This document shows positions 1 through 11,351 of a DNA stretch of 57,096 bases, in pieces. This DNA comes from Gnetum montanum (lineage: Eukaryota; Streptophyta; Gnetopsida; Gnetales; Gnetaceae). The position numbers and the translations under genes were made by a program. Each line of letters opens with the position of its first letter. The first letter of the stretch is position 1. Location of the stretch: contig MNCI01023340.1 of NCBI GenBank assembly GCA_015680685.1, positions 119,251-176,346 of the forward strand. The letters are read 5' to 3'. Under the pieces are notes generated by a model, which saw only the letters and a program-made list of their open reading frames with translations, had not been told where the DNA came from and did no database searches.

Positions 1-559
1 GAGAAAGAGAAAGAGAAAGAAAAAAAAAAGAGAAGAGAAAAAAAAAGAAAGTAAAAAACTCAAGAAAAAAGAGCAAAAAATGAAAAAAAAATGAAAACTA
101 GAGAAAAGAACATCCCCAAGAAAATTGACAATGTTGTAGCTTTGCAATTGGCCTAGCCTTGGATCAACTTTGACTCTCTCATGAACACTTCAATGAGAGG
201 TCAACACTTCAAGGGCAAGCCACTTCATGCTATGGTCACCATCAGCCATGCTAACTTTGCATCTTGAATCATGATACACTATTTGCATTTCATTTTCACT
301 ATTTGCATTTCATCTTCCTAACATTGCCTACACCCTTTGCCCTTAGCATATCCTAATCCATAGCACTCTTGAACATGGTGAAATGACATGTGATCAGGTA
401 TTGATGAGATATGTTGGTGCCATGTCTACTATGGTATTTTGTAATTATTTTTCAACTTCTCTCGAGCCACTCCTCCAAACGTCAACAAAGAGGGCCATTG
501 AAACACCACCAATTTTGGGCTTCAGCATTATGACTACAAATTTGTCTAAGTGTCAAAAC
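1..559. other. Unassigned AT-rich DNA
   Basis: The first 120 bases are nearly pure purine (A and GA runs). The rest is AT-rich sequence with scattered stops in all frames; a 66-codon open frame at 383-583 shows no recognisable motif. I see no gene or known repeat here. Confidence 0.5.
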
Positions 560-935
560 TTGACAAATTCTTCTAAGTGCTAGTGCTACGCTCCTGAGTG
601 TAGCTAGCGTAGCATGGAAGAAGACCAAATTTGTGCCAAGTTTTTTCTAAGTATACCTGCTAGGCTCTAGAGCATAGTAAGCATAGCTAGTGTTGGAGAT
701 TAGTTTTTGCAAAAAATTGACTAAGTGTTATGTTATGCTCTAGAGCATAGCTAGTGTAGCATTGCAAAGATGCCTTTGACAATCTCCAAAAGCCTCCAAA
801 TCTCAATATCAAACTTCACCTTAGCTCCATCACACCTTCGATAAGTAAGATTAGCAATTTGCATTTCTCTTGTGCTCCCCGTTTGTCCCAAATTGTACCT
901 ACACTCTAGAGTGTAGCAAGCATAGTAACCAGAGT
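560..935. repeat. Degenerate ~74-bp repeat carrying palindromes
   Basis: Four related motifs, each built on a palindrome, lie at 586-603, 664-673, 734-749 and 899-916. The best are TATGCTCTAGAGCATA (16 nt, perfect) and CTACACTCTAGAGTGTAG (18 nt, perfect). Centres are 74, 73 and 166 bp apart, so the motif follows a ~74-83 bp period with one unit eroded. Intervening bases are also alike (a run like 'ttctaagtg' precedes several copies). No coding potential. Confidence 0.6.
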
Positions 936-1084
936 TAGAAATTTTTTTGGTCACCTTCAAACTTAGAAAATTGTTGAATTTTTCTTGTAGTTCCACCTAC
1001 CCTCCTATCATGTGGCACCTGATCCATGTTTTGCACTAATCTTAACCCTATAAGTACCATTGGACCCCCAATGTTTTAATGGTT
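936..1084. other. Unassigned spacer
   Basis: Short stretch between two repeat clusters; no motif recognised. Confidence 0.4.
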
Positions 1085-1325
1085 GGCATTCCTAGTTGAT
1101 TGGTATTCCCATGCGGGTGACATTCCTAGGCGGTTGGCATTCCCCAATAGTTGTTAATCCTTGATTGTTGGAATTCCATGACAATTGGCATTCCTTAATT
1201 GTTGGCATTTCCTGATGGTTAGCATTCCCCAATTGTTGGCATTCCTTGACTATTGGCATTTGCAAGTGGTTTGCATTCCTTGAATGTGAGCATTTTTAAG
1301 CACTTGGCATTTGGCATTTTAGCCT
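1085..1325. repeat. Degenerate GGCATTCC minisatellite
   Basis: About a dozen variants of a ~20-bp unit around 'ggttggcattcc' follow one another, separated by short variable stretches (for example near 1084, 1134, 1185, 1203, 1236, 1257 and 1306). Units are too diverged for a single clean period. Confidence 0.6.
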
Positions 1326-1907
1326 CTTGGCACTTAGCTCCATGGGAAAACGAGACCTAGAGCACACCACACTAGTAGATAGGTAGAGTTGCACATGATG
1401 GCCCACTGTAGCCCCATTGTAACCCTGTAGAACACTGCACGGTACATTGTGGTGGCCAACCCAGTAGGCACGGTTCATCATAGTGAGCACTAGACTTCAT
1501 GGCCTGACACCACTAAGACTATGACTACACTTCCACTGTGCCTGTTGTACACTGTGTACCTTCTAAGACCCTTTTGGAGTTAACTACACTCCCATTTGGA
1601 GTGGTGCTTTATTTCTCATTTCCATTTCTAGCATTTTCTTGCATTTTTTTGCACTTTTCCAAGCATAATCACACTCTACTATGTATTATTTAAATTTTCA
1701 TTTCAGCTAACCATGCCATCCCCTGATTGTACCCATTTCCTCGATTGCAATCAATAGAGTCCCTATTTGATCAATAAGACTATTTAGGATGCTCTACCTC
1801 TATTTCCAACAAGGCCCTCATGTGGAGGTGGGGTTAAGGCTATGCATCTATTGACTCCTTGGTGATTCCAACCATAATGATTGGTGATTCCAACCATTTG
1901 GGTTTAC
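1326..1907. other. Unassigned DNA with a short duplication
   Basis: No gene or element recognised. A 17-bp direct duplication, TTGGTGATTCCAACCAT, lies at 1859-1875 and 1881-1897, just left of the solo LTR target site. Confidence 0.4.
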
Positions 1908-1912
1908 CAAAC
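1908..1912. repeat. Target site duplication, left (CAAAC)
   Basis: CAAAC immediately precedes the TG of the solo LTR and is repeated directly after its terminal CA at 2803-2807. Confidence 0.85.
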
Positions 1913-2802
1913 TGATGAAGCACTACATAGTTGATGCGTCAACTAGGCTGCATATATGGGGTCCCGTATATGCGGCCACATCGACGTGGCCTTATCGATG
2001 CATCCCTCCATGTGTTGACGTGGCCCCATTTACGCAGGGCCTATTTTAGCCTATAAATAAGCGACCCTCCACCACACCTAGGCACTTTTCTAGTAGTTGT
2101 AGTAAAGCCCTTGCATTTTGTTTCTGTAGGAGTTAGAATATTTTCCCAATGCCTGCCTGTAGTGTGATGCTTGTAATTGTACGACACCTTTATTCGAGTG
2201 TGACGTACTTGGATGCGCACATGATGGGAAATAAAGATCGAGATTACTTCATCATTGCAGCATTCACTTAGATTTAATTATTTAATTGTTATTGTTTAAT
2301 TGTTATTGTTATTTATTTTTTTCTTAGTTAATATTTCTTTATCATCATTTACTATTCTTGTTGTTAAATGTAGAATGAGTACGACTTAATCATGAGCCTT
2401 TAAGTGTGACTACTTGGTAACCTAGTAGTGTACCTAGGATCTACGCTTGGTAATCCCAGTAGTAGTCATGCACGAGGTCCAAGATGTGTACAGATGATTA
2501 AGGAATGGATGCTCATCACACTTAGGCAGGTGGGAAGATCATTTCCCATTACTCAGTAGTTTAATCAAGATTATGTTCCATTTTCTCTAGGAGTAGCACT
2601 AGTTTAGGACACATCATACGCCTCACTCTGGACTAAACCATATGTGACAAATCAAATACTAGTCCAGGTGGGAAGATAGTAAACTGCAATCAACGTATAA
2701 CTATCTAGATACTACAAATAGCCTATCCACGGAGTTCAACCAGATCTTCCTTAAATGCTCGTATTTGTATGGGTGAGTGTAGGGGTACCTCGCCACTCAT
2801 CA
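1913..2802 (+). mobile_element. Solo LTR, Ty3/gypsy-like, 890 bp
   Basis: It begins TGATGAAGC and ends CTCATCA, so the tips form a perfect 6-bp inverted repeat (TGATGA/TCATCA) with TG...CA ends. It is flanked by CAAAC on both sides. The same sequence in reverse orientation, of similar length, is the LTR at 54393-55278, which next to its end carries a polypurine tract and so fixes the orientation. Inside are a TATA box (2052-2059) and an AATAAA signal (2230-2235), consistent with U3-R-U5 order on the plus strand. There is no second LTR or internal region here, so it is a recombination product. It is richer in CG than its surroundings and looks younger. Confidence 0.88.
2052..2059 (+). promoter_or_regulatory. 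TATA box of the solo LTR
   Basis: TATAAATA in context CCTATAAATAAG. The reverse-orientation copy has the same box on the minus strand near 55135-55143. A poly(A) signal follows about 175 bp downstream. Confidence 0.6.
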
Positions 2803-2807
2803 CAAAC
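2803..2807. repeat. Target site duplication, right (CAAAC)
   Basis: Matches 1908-1912 exactly. Confidence 0.85.
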
Positions 2808-2812
2808 AATAT

Positions 2813-3246
2813 TTTGAATTGCAACTAGTGTGACCCTATATAGCCTAGTTTATGGTTTTAAAGTTGTTTTACCTTTTGAAGCACAAGTGTCATCACTTCA
2901 AGTAGCCTTGTCAAACTTCATCAATGATGAACAAAACCAAGAGCTATGTATCATGGACCTAGACTTAATGGAGGAGTAGTGCATACAAATTCTTGCTCAC
3001 ATTGAGTGATACTAGAAGAGTTATAAATGACAACACCATCATAACCTGACCAAATGCAAAATCAAGAAAGGTGATCTAGTCCTCAAAGCCATTAGTAAGC
3101 ATATAGACAAATTCTCAGCTAACTAGTAAAGGCCTTTCTTGATAACTAAGGCCTATAGCAATGGAGCATTCAGGATAGTGAACATGGATGAGAATGAGTT
3201 GGCCAATCTAGTCAATCATTCCTATCTAAATCCCTACTACCTATAG
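2813..3246 (+). pseudogene. Integrase C-terminal fragment, Tat-type Ty3/gypsy
   Basis: Translation in the plus direction gives the end of a gypsy polyprotein: a block like TPYSLVYG followed by 'LPFEAQVSSLQVAL', then 'KIKKGDLVLKAI', then the closing pattern 'ENELANLVNHSYLNPYY' and a TAG stop at 3244-3246. The same ending occurs at 18232 and 50767. Several in-frame stops are present. The 5' side ends in unrelated sequence near the solo LTR, so the catalytic core is missing. It is the tail of a host-type element upstream of the LTR at 4056-5205. Confidence 0.85.
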
Positions 3247-4055
3247 CCAATGAGAACCTCAACAACTAATAACTAGAGAGCCTTCATAACCTTTCTTCAC
3301 TTTTTGCACAATGGAGGAATTATTAAACTTTGTAACATGTGTGACCTATGATAGCCTAGTTTGGTAATCAGTCTATATGGCCTTATGCATTGCATTGTAA
3401 TAACATGACTTCTTTGTTTTGTTTCTTTTCTGTTAGAGTTTTGCTTATAGGATGAAGCTTGGATTCATCACTAAATTGCAACTCACTATGGTAACAAGTC
3501 ATCACATGAACTTGATGAACAAGATTTAATGAGTTTTTTTGTTGTACCAAAAGTGCTTGTTTCACACAATTTCCATTACCACTCCTTGAACCTAACCACA
3601 TAGCCTGATGTCCACCTTCCTTACCCTAAGCAAAAATGTTGACCTATGTTTGACATTCATGCATTATGTCCATGTGACATTCCTTCATTATGCTCCACCT
3701 ATGGCATCATTAAATTTAACACATCTTATTTAACAAGAAAACCATTAAGTCCATCAAGTGTAATAGATCTCATTTGATGCAAAAACCAAAATCCAACTAT
3801 CCTTACCAAAGAAACCCAATGAAGGTTTCACCCTAAAAAACAAAAGGTGAGAAGAAAATTTCTAAGAAGTGGAGAGACCAATGAAGAAAAAAAGGAAAAT
3901 CAATGGCTCCAAGAATGCAAGGGAAGAAGCCTAATGGCCAAAGAAACCTTGGAACAATGTGTTGGTTCCTCAACTGCATTTCCAAGTAACCAACACCAAC
4001 ACATGAAATGCACAGATCTAATGATTGAATAACATGTTAGTGCCACATTGTAGCC
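3247..4055 (+). other. 3' UTR of host-type Tat element, copy 1
   Basis: Non-coding stretch between the integrase stop and the LTR; it aligns by eye with 30090-31010, 14950-15900, 18233-19441 and 50975-51958. It contains two units of the conserved-loop hairpin array (about 3706-3736 and 3751-3780). Relative to 30090-31127 it has lost its last ~100 bp together with the first part of the LTR. Confidence 0.7.
3706..3780 (+). repeat. 3' UTR hairpin units, host copy 1
   Basis: Second unit: arms CCATCAAGTG and CATTTGATGC enclose the loop TAATAGATCT; nine pairs form if one G-U is allowed. The first unit has the canonical TAACACATCT loop but weaker arms. See the E2 array at 51349-51509. Confidence 0.55.
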
Positions 4056-5205
4056 ATGATGTCAAAATTTGCTATAACATTTGCTATGTTGGAAACACCT
4101 ATAGAGGGTGTAACATCACCTAAGCATTGCTCTTACATCCCCTAGCATTACACCTTCCCTCCAGCATTACATCTTCTCCCCAACATTGCACCGTTTCCCC
4201 AACATTTCTTCAACATGGGCTAAGACCTCATCATTGCTAGCTAGCTCCAGTGTTGATCTTGCACTTTAGCATTGTTGTTGGAAGACCCAACACCGGTGGA
4301 AGAAGGTAACATGGGTAAAATTCCCCTTTACTATTTTTGATAAATGAAATGGTTTTAATGCCATAGGGGGTTGCAAAACTTACCATACATAGTAACCTTG
4401 CTATATTTAGATACTTGGAACACTTGTACATGGTAGCAATTTGTTAGCAATTAGGCAAAAAGAATTTATCCAAATTTGTGGCCAAAACTCTATAAAAACC
4501 AAGCTTTAACACCATAGAAAGGTTTCACACTTTTGCACATTATACCATTTTTGGCATTTAAGAGCTTTAAAGAAATTTGTAAATAGAAAGCTTTTGGAGA
4601 AATTATATCATGTAAACCATAGCCATTACAACCATTATTTTACCCCATGATATTGTGTGATAGTTTTCAACAATGTTGAGCAACCTAGGCATCAAGAATC
4701 CTATCGTGGCTCTTGTTTGTAGTCCAAAATCTCCCACACATTTTAGCCCACTACACCACTAGCACTATAGATTAGGTTAGGATTATAGCAAGGTTTCATA
4801 TTTTTGTGAGTTTTAAAGCATTCAGATCATGGAGCTAACTATGACATCTAAGGTTACTAGCTTTAATGGATTTCAAACCTATGTGAAGTAAACCCCCTTG
4901 CTTCCTCAGGCACCCTTGTACAAATTTCTAAACTCTCATTATTTTTGGAATAAAGTTTAAAGTTCATTATTTTGTGTAATTTAATTTACATTTCTTATAT
5001 TCTATGCATTATTTTATGTCAGCTATACTTTATTTTTATTTTTTTCATTAGTCCCATTGATACTTTATAAGTCCTTGGATAATCTGCCAAACCTTATAGG
5101 GAACCTTGGATCCTATTTTGTTGCAAAGGCCCTTGGGATTTTGGGTTAAAGTTATTCCACTTGGAATTCTCAATTTTCCTATAAACAAATTTTTTAGGTG
5201 CTATA
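4056..5205 (+). mobile_element. Host Tat LTR, copy 1, 5'-truncated
   Basis: Matches 31477-32616 along its length (for example the shared stretches near 4090-4400 and 4900-5170). It carries an AATAAA-type signal near 4962. The first ~350 bp of the LTR seen at 31128-31476 are missing. It is a subfamily relative of the Tat-1/Tat-2 LTRs: the U5 end has the same order of motifs, including a 'ggcccttgggattttgggttaa' like tail. Confidence 0.75.
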
Positions 5206-5575
5206 GATATTAGGTTATACATAGTGCATGATGAGAGTTCATAGAACCTAAATATCCCTCAAAAGGATGCTATATGTAAATGATCAAAATAGTATGTCAT
5301 TGTAGCCAATAACACATTATGTTGAAGGTCCTATGATGGCGTATTATTTGTATGCTTGGATAAAGTAGAAGCCCATAAGATTCTCAAAAAAATGAATGAA
5401 GGCATATGGCATATATGACCACAAGCCATGGCCATAAAGATTATATGATTAGGATACTACTAGCCCTATATGGAAAGTGATTACTCATAGAAGGGCAAAC
5501 TTTTGATACATGTCAATGATACAACAACTTGATACATGTACCCTTGAATAAGTTGCACATTACTTAGATCATATG
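5206..5575 (+). pseudogene. Host integrase zinc-finger fragment, copy 1
   Basis: Translation shows the linker and HHCC region of a gypsy integrase: 'YVIVANNTL', then a stretch equal to 'HEG..GGH', then 'CHTCQ'-like residues and 'NLIHVP'. It aligns with 13790-14110 in Tat-1 and 49560-49880 in Tat-2. It follows the host LTR directly, so gag, protease, RT and RNase H of the host element are absent. The reading frame stops at the insertion of Tat-1 and resumes at 17379. Confidence 0.8.
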
Positions 5576-5580
5576 ATCAT
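5576..5580. repeat. Target site duplication of Tat-1, left (ATCAT)
   Basis: ATCAT sits directly before the TG of the Tat-1 5' LTR and recurs at 17379-17383. Joining the flanks restores the integrase order seen at 14135-14160 in an uninterrupted relative. Confidence 0.85.
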
Positions 5581-6498
5581 TGAAACACCACAAAAATTTT
5601 CATGTTATAACCATTTTTGACCATGTAGCCTTCACCACATAAAACCTGAGGCAAAACTTTATTATGAATGTGAATATTATAATCCACAAGAAGCAATATC
5701 ACATGTTTCATACTTTTGGGGCTAAAAAATGCCTCATAGGTGGTCAAATCCTTATTTCCCAAGTGAAAAAGATCACATAGTATCTATATTTGGTCTTGGA
5801 GGGGGGGTGTGAAAAATGCTTTTTGGGATGCAAAAAATGGTAATTTAATGGGTTTTATGGGGGCTATACACTTTTCTACATTGGAAACACCTGCAAGGGG
5901 GAAATATCACTACCCTTAGTATGGAGAGACAAATCCTAGCATGGAGAACTGGGCAAAGACATAATGCCCAACATGGAGGAGTTTGGTCTTCTTCCTTAGC
6001 ATGAAGGCTTGTTACCCCAATGTTGAATCTCCTCTCACCTAGTGTAGAAGCTACATGAGCAAGATTTTTGCACTTTAATGGCCTCAGAGTTGACTAACCA
6101 CATCACCAAGGCTGGCAGAAGGCTTAGCATGGAAGATCTACCTCTAGCATAAAAGGTTTTTTCCTATTACTATTTATAGTAAATGGAATGGCCATGGTGA
6201 GATGAAACTTACTATATATGGTAACCCCTAAAATTTGGACATCTATCTCACTTGTATAAGGTAGAAATTTGCAGTCAATTTGTCAATCAATTTGTAGCAA
6301 AAATCATGGCCCAAAACCTATAAAACCAAAACCTAAACATCATTTCAAGGTTCCATGATTTTTTTGCAATTCCACACTTTGACATTTTCAAACACATAGC
6401 AATTTTGACTTTCAAGAGCTCTTGCAACATTGTGGAAATTCAGCTTCTTGAAGCCTCTTAGCGTTGAACCCTTATAACCTTTATCATCCCCTTGAGAC
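5581..6498 (+). repeat. Tat-1 5' LTR, truncated
   Basis: Aligns with 15933-16860 of the 3' LTR, including the 'cacatgtttcatacttttggggct' region and the 'tggtcttcttcc' region. Homology stops after 'cccttgagac', leaving out the poly(A) and U5 part. A G-rich run at 5802-5808 matches the G-run that became a gap at 31417. Confidence 0.85.
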
Positions 6499-7049
6499 AC
6501 ATTTGAAAACACATCAAAATAAGGGGGTAGAATTTCATTAAAATTAAATTTTGATGAATCTTTTAGCCTAGATCTAAGGAAAATGGTCCTACCCCAAATT
6601 TTCTTTTAGAAAAAAGCATGAAAACAATAAGGCTAATTTTAAAAATCGAATCTACTAAAGCCAAAACAACAAAATGACCATAGATCAATGTAGAAATGAC
6701 CAAGATAAAAAATGGTAATTCATCAAAATTTCATTTTACCTCCTTTATCAACATAGATCTAGAGAAAATGGCCCCACATATGAGAAGAAAAATGTCTAGA
6801 AACTAAAGCAAAAATAAAAATAAAAAATGGTTAGAACTATCTAACTTGGAGTAAAGATAGAGAAAGCTTGGATGGAGATGAGCTTGGGTAACCCTGATAC
6901 ATCCATGACATGTTCATCCACCTTCTAGATTCATGGGTTTCTACTCTTCCCCTCATGTTGCTTGGGTGTCATGGCTAGATCTATGCTAACAACTAATGAA
7001 GTTTGAGGAGATTGAAGGTTCAACATTGGTTGTAGGAAAGGTCTAAGGC
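6499..7049 (+). other. Tat-1 spacer before the array
   Basis: Matches 42210-42740 in Tat-2. AT-rich, no open frame of note. It begins at the deletion junction. Confidence 0.7.
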
Positions 7050-10000
7050 TTCCATGCTAGGGATTGATATTTTCTACCATAAAAATCAATACTTGATCTC
7101 TCCTCCAATGCACTATTTGCTAGGATGTGGATTATGATTGAATAATTTGAAAATTTGACAATAAAAACACCATCAAAACCTAAACATCCACCTCTAAAGC
7201 CCAATTATCAATTCAATTTATCATAACACCAAGTGAACTAAAGTGCAAGGGATGGAAAGTCTCTTCTATGTTGGGATGGGTGGGAAATAATTTTACTTTT
7301 AAAATTTTAAAATTTTTGGATTATGGGTCCCAGTATACACCCTCACTCTTGGCTAAAAATTACATCAACATTGGGTTTTAATTCCTTAAATACCTAAAGC
7401 CATGACCAAACCTTAACTCCCATGCATCCACATTGGGGATATCATTCCTAGTGTGGATACATGCATACAACTTCATAAAAACATTAAAACATATCCTTTT
7501 TACCATTTTTAGTTGTCAAAACCTACCTTTCTCCACTCTGAGCTTCTAAAAGGGATTAGACATGGACAAAACTAGATAACTTGGATTTCCACATTGGGGA
7601 TATAGTGCCCAACATGGAATAAGAGGGGTAACACCCATTCGTATCCTCCAAACATCCATCTAGCCCATGTTTAACCCCCGAGGTTGGCCCACATAACCTA
7701 AAACCCCTAAAAACACCCTCGATAGCCCCAAAACCTCATCAAATCTAGTCAAAAGTTGTCAAAACCGTGGGATTTGCTAGTTCCACACTAGGGAGCCTCA
7801 TACATGCTAAGCATCCTAGCCCCAACATGGATGGATAGAGGAAAGACAAAAATTACCTAAATTTACTACCTAGTATCCATTTTCAAAGCCTAGTACATCC
7901 TCATAGTCTCTAGTAGCCTAGACTAATCCTTAGATAAGTCAATTCCCTATTCATGGCCTGTTCCATGCTAGTGAATCCTCCATCCACACTATCTAGCATG
8001 GAGCTATCATGGAAACCTAGGATGTATGGAAGAAAACTTAAGTTATGATCCAAAATAGCCCAATAACCTACCCTAGTTACCCCAAGACCCTGTCAAAACC
8101 ATATGGAACTTCAAAAGATCTCAAAAGTAGTCAAAATGGCATAAAACTCCCATCCCCCTCTCATCCACACTAGGGCCATCATGCCCAAACTAGAAGAAGG
8201 GGGTGTGATATTGCATGAGGTACCTATGAGCCTCCAAACCACTGAATCTTGATAGCAAGCATCAATCATTAATACTGCCAACCTCGAAGGCTAATAACAT
8301 GCATGGATAATTAGATGTCTAACTAGCCTAGATCTTACTTTCAAAGTTCTTCCACACTAGGGGAGACCTCTTCCACACTATCTAGCATGGAAATGAGGTG
8401 GATGAAGCTAAGAAGATTAGTTGGGAGTTCCATAATTAAGAAAAAGTTCTTAAATTATCTTATAATAACACTAGAACCCTTTTAGGCTCTTCAAAAGCCA
8501 CTATATTGTGAAAAATCAATAAAACACAACTTCCTAAGGGTCTTCCATGCTAGGGAGAATCTCATCCATGCTAAGCATTCTAGTCCCATTTTGGATGAAA
8601 AAAGGGAAGCCAAAACTATTGAAGTTTACATGAAGATTGACTTCCAAAAGCAACCCAAACATTTTGGAAGCCACCAAACTTCTAGAAGCCACTTGAAATA
8701 ATTAAAAATTGTTTCCTTTCAGTTCTCCATGGTGAGAAGGATCTCATCCACACTAAGAATCCTAGCCCCTATGTGGATGAAGAGAGGAAAGCCTAAAAAC
8801 CCTCTCATACTCAAAATAACCAAATTTTGACCCTAGGCATTAATAATCAACATTGGCAACCCTATGGACACACATGCATAGCCAAAAATAAAAAAAAATC
8901 AATAAGAAGTAGAGCCCCTTAGTTCCTCCATGTTGGGAGAAACCTCTTCCATGCTAGGTAGTGCAGGAGTAGGGGGAAACTTTATAGGGACTCAAAAATA
9001 GCCTATAGGTACCCTAAACAGATGCTAGAAAGTCGTGTGTATGTCTTAGGACTTTGTTTGTACATTCTAGAGCCCTCATACTTGCCAAAATTGATAATGG
9101 ATAGTCAAAAATGTTTTTCCATCAATCTTTAATGTTGAGCATGGGAACCCTAGCATGGAAGAAAGGGGGAACATCAAAAACTAGTTAACAACCACTAAAA
9201 TGACCAAGTTTTGACACTAAGTAGTAGTAGTAGATACTAGCAACCTTAGAAACCCACATGCATGGCCAAAAATGACAAAAAATGGAAAAAGAAAGGTCCC
9301 TCAATTCCTCCATGCTAGGAGCCATCTCTTCCATGTTGGCTAGCATGGAAGTAGGGGGAACATTGGGGGCCCCTTACAAATGATCCTTGGACACCTCAGG
9401 AAGACATCCTATAATCTTACCAGAACCCTAAGATCAATTTTACATCTTCTAGAGCTCTCAAACCATGTGAAAGTGACTCCAATGACTAAAACATTGTTTC
9501 CTTCCATCTTCCACATTGAGCATATCATCCTTAGTGTGGAATAAAGTGGGGAAGCTGAAAAACCACATAATTAACAAATATTGATATTAAACCCTAGTCC
9601 TTGACCCTGACAACCATGGGAGCACACATGCATGGACAATTGAGGTTAAAATTGGCCTAGATCTAAGATTTGTGATTCTTCCATGTTAGTGACCCTTTCT
9701 TCCATACTAGCTAGCGTGGAGGCTAAAGGGGGGACTCATTTGGACCCATAAACACCTTAGAATGGCATCAAATGACCTTACATCTAGTTTATAACCCTAT
9801 TAGCATTTATTAAAGAGGTCAAATATTAGAACATTGATCCTAAATGGTTAAAAATATATTCCCCCTAGTCTTTCACATTGCGCATAGCATCCTCAGCATG
9901 GAAGATAGGGGGGAAGCCCAAAAAGTACATAGGAATACCCAAAACTACCAAATTTTAACCTAAAACATTAGCTTCTAACCATATCACCTTTGGAAGCTGA

Positions 10001-10860
10001 CATGCATAGTCGATTATAACTCAAATTGGTCTAGATCTGGGATTCTTACTCCATCCATGCTAGAGAGGATCCCCTCCATGTTGTGGAGAAGACTTTCTTT
10101 CCACTTTTGGTGATAAGATGACACTCTTAGAACCCACAGATCTACATGGGAAAAGCCAAGACCATATACCATTAATATTTTGCTCATTCAACTTTATTTT
10201 AAACTCAAAAATCCATTCCCTTTAATCTTCCATGCTAAAGTAACTTCACCAACATGAAAATAAGGGGTAAGACCTTAGGTACCCTTGAATGATCTCCAAA
10301 CGTAACCAAAATTAGCAAAAAAATTGTAGAATTACCATCTATAGCCCTATGAGCCTAGGAACCTAGTCAACATGCTCTCAAATCATGCTAAAATCATTAA
10401 AAAAATATCCACCTATTCTTCCATGTTAGGGATGTTGTTCTTAGCATGGAAGAAGGGGGAAACCATTTCAACATGTTTTGACACCCAAAAATAACTCAAA
10501 TAACTCAAAATGAAGCTAGGGGATGCACAACTTCTAGATCTGGGTTCCAACTACCTCCTTGATCATGTTTGAGCTTTTTTTTTGAATTTTAATTTTCTAC
10601 ACTAATCCCCCCTCTCTTCCATGATAGGCAGCATGAAAGCAATATGGTTAAGATCTAGAACTTGTTGTTTGACCCTTACAGACCTCCAAAGTGCACCAAT
10701 TTTAATAAATCTAGCCATGTGTTACCTTGGGAATGCCCCTAGACCTTAATTGTGGACCTTTAGATATCTCAAAATCTACTTTCCTTGGTTTCCATGCTGA
10801 GGATCCCTTTTTCCATGCTCACTAGTGTAAAAAAGAGGAGGCCTAGCATGGAAGCCTCAA
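7050..10860 (+). repeat. ~190-bp periodic array in Tat-1 spacer
   Basis: A motif like 'cttccatgctaggga...tagcatggaagaaggggg' recurs near 7055, 7258, 7428, 7595, 7770, 7965, 8150, 8348, 8540, 8725, 8920, 9115, 9305, 9505, 9675, 9860, 10045, 10215, 10410, 10590 and 10785, a mean step of about 187 bp. Units are strongly diverged. From about 8.9 to 10.1 kb two unit types alternate, giving a ~375-bp higher-order step marked by 'cacatgcatgg' near 8868, 9253, 9628 and 10000. The parallel array in Tat-2 is at 42740-46580. Confidence 0.75.
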
Positions 10861-11235
10861 AACTCTTAATTTCTAGGTATATATAGGCCAGAAATAGCCC
10901 TAACTGAAGACCAATCTCATCTAATAGCCTTGTGGCCTCAAACCATGTTCCACTAAGCCCTAAAATTTACAAACTCTAATCTCTTTTGACCTATATTAGC
11001 CAAATTTCATTATATGTAGGCTTTTTTGATTTATTTAGCCTTATTAAAGGATGTTTCAACTTGTTTTTGGCCTTATGTTACATTATTAACCTTGATAACC
11101 TTCTTATAGCATTTATACAACCTTATATTTTCCTTATTTTTCTTATCCTATCTTTATTTGCCTATGTTCAACCATTGATTAGTATTAAATATTTTTGTTT
11201 GACCTTCACTGACCACCATTTAGAACCATGTGATC
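10861..11235 (+). other. Tat-1 spacer between array and minisatellite
   Basis: T-rich stretch matching 46580-46950; an 87-codon open frame at 10986-11249 is hydrophobic only because of poly-T codons and is not shared as a frame by the Tat-2 copy. Confidence 0.6.
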
Positions 11236-11351
11236 ATGGCCCACTATAGCCTTAAAGTAGCATTTTGGCACACTAAGCTCTTAAACTAACATTATAGTCC
11301 ACCAAGACTCTAAGTTGATATCATGGCTTGCTAAGGCCTAAAACTGGCAAA
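11236..11351 (+). repeat. 29-bp minisatellite, 4 units
   Basis: Four exact 29-bp steps starting at 11236, 11265, 11294 and 11323, around the theme 'atggcccactaaggccttaaactagcatt'-like text (shown here only in part). Same register at 46951-47066. Confidence 0.85.

Noticed and set aside
586-916. CRISPR-like array of palindromic repeats
   Set aside because: Only four diverged copies, no uniform spacers, and plant nuclear context.
5603-5612. LTR start at TGTTATAACC, with end at TTATTACA
   Set aside because: Homology extends further out on both sides, and only the outer ends TGAAACAC/TTGCAACA are flanked by the ATCAT duplication.
10986-11249. 87-codon hydrophobic open frame
   Set aside because: T-rich spacer; the matching stretch of Tat-2 does not keep the frame.
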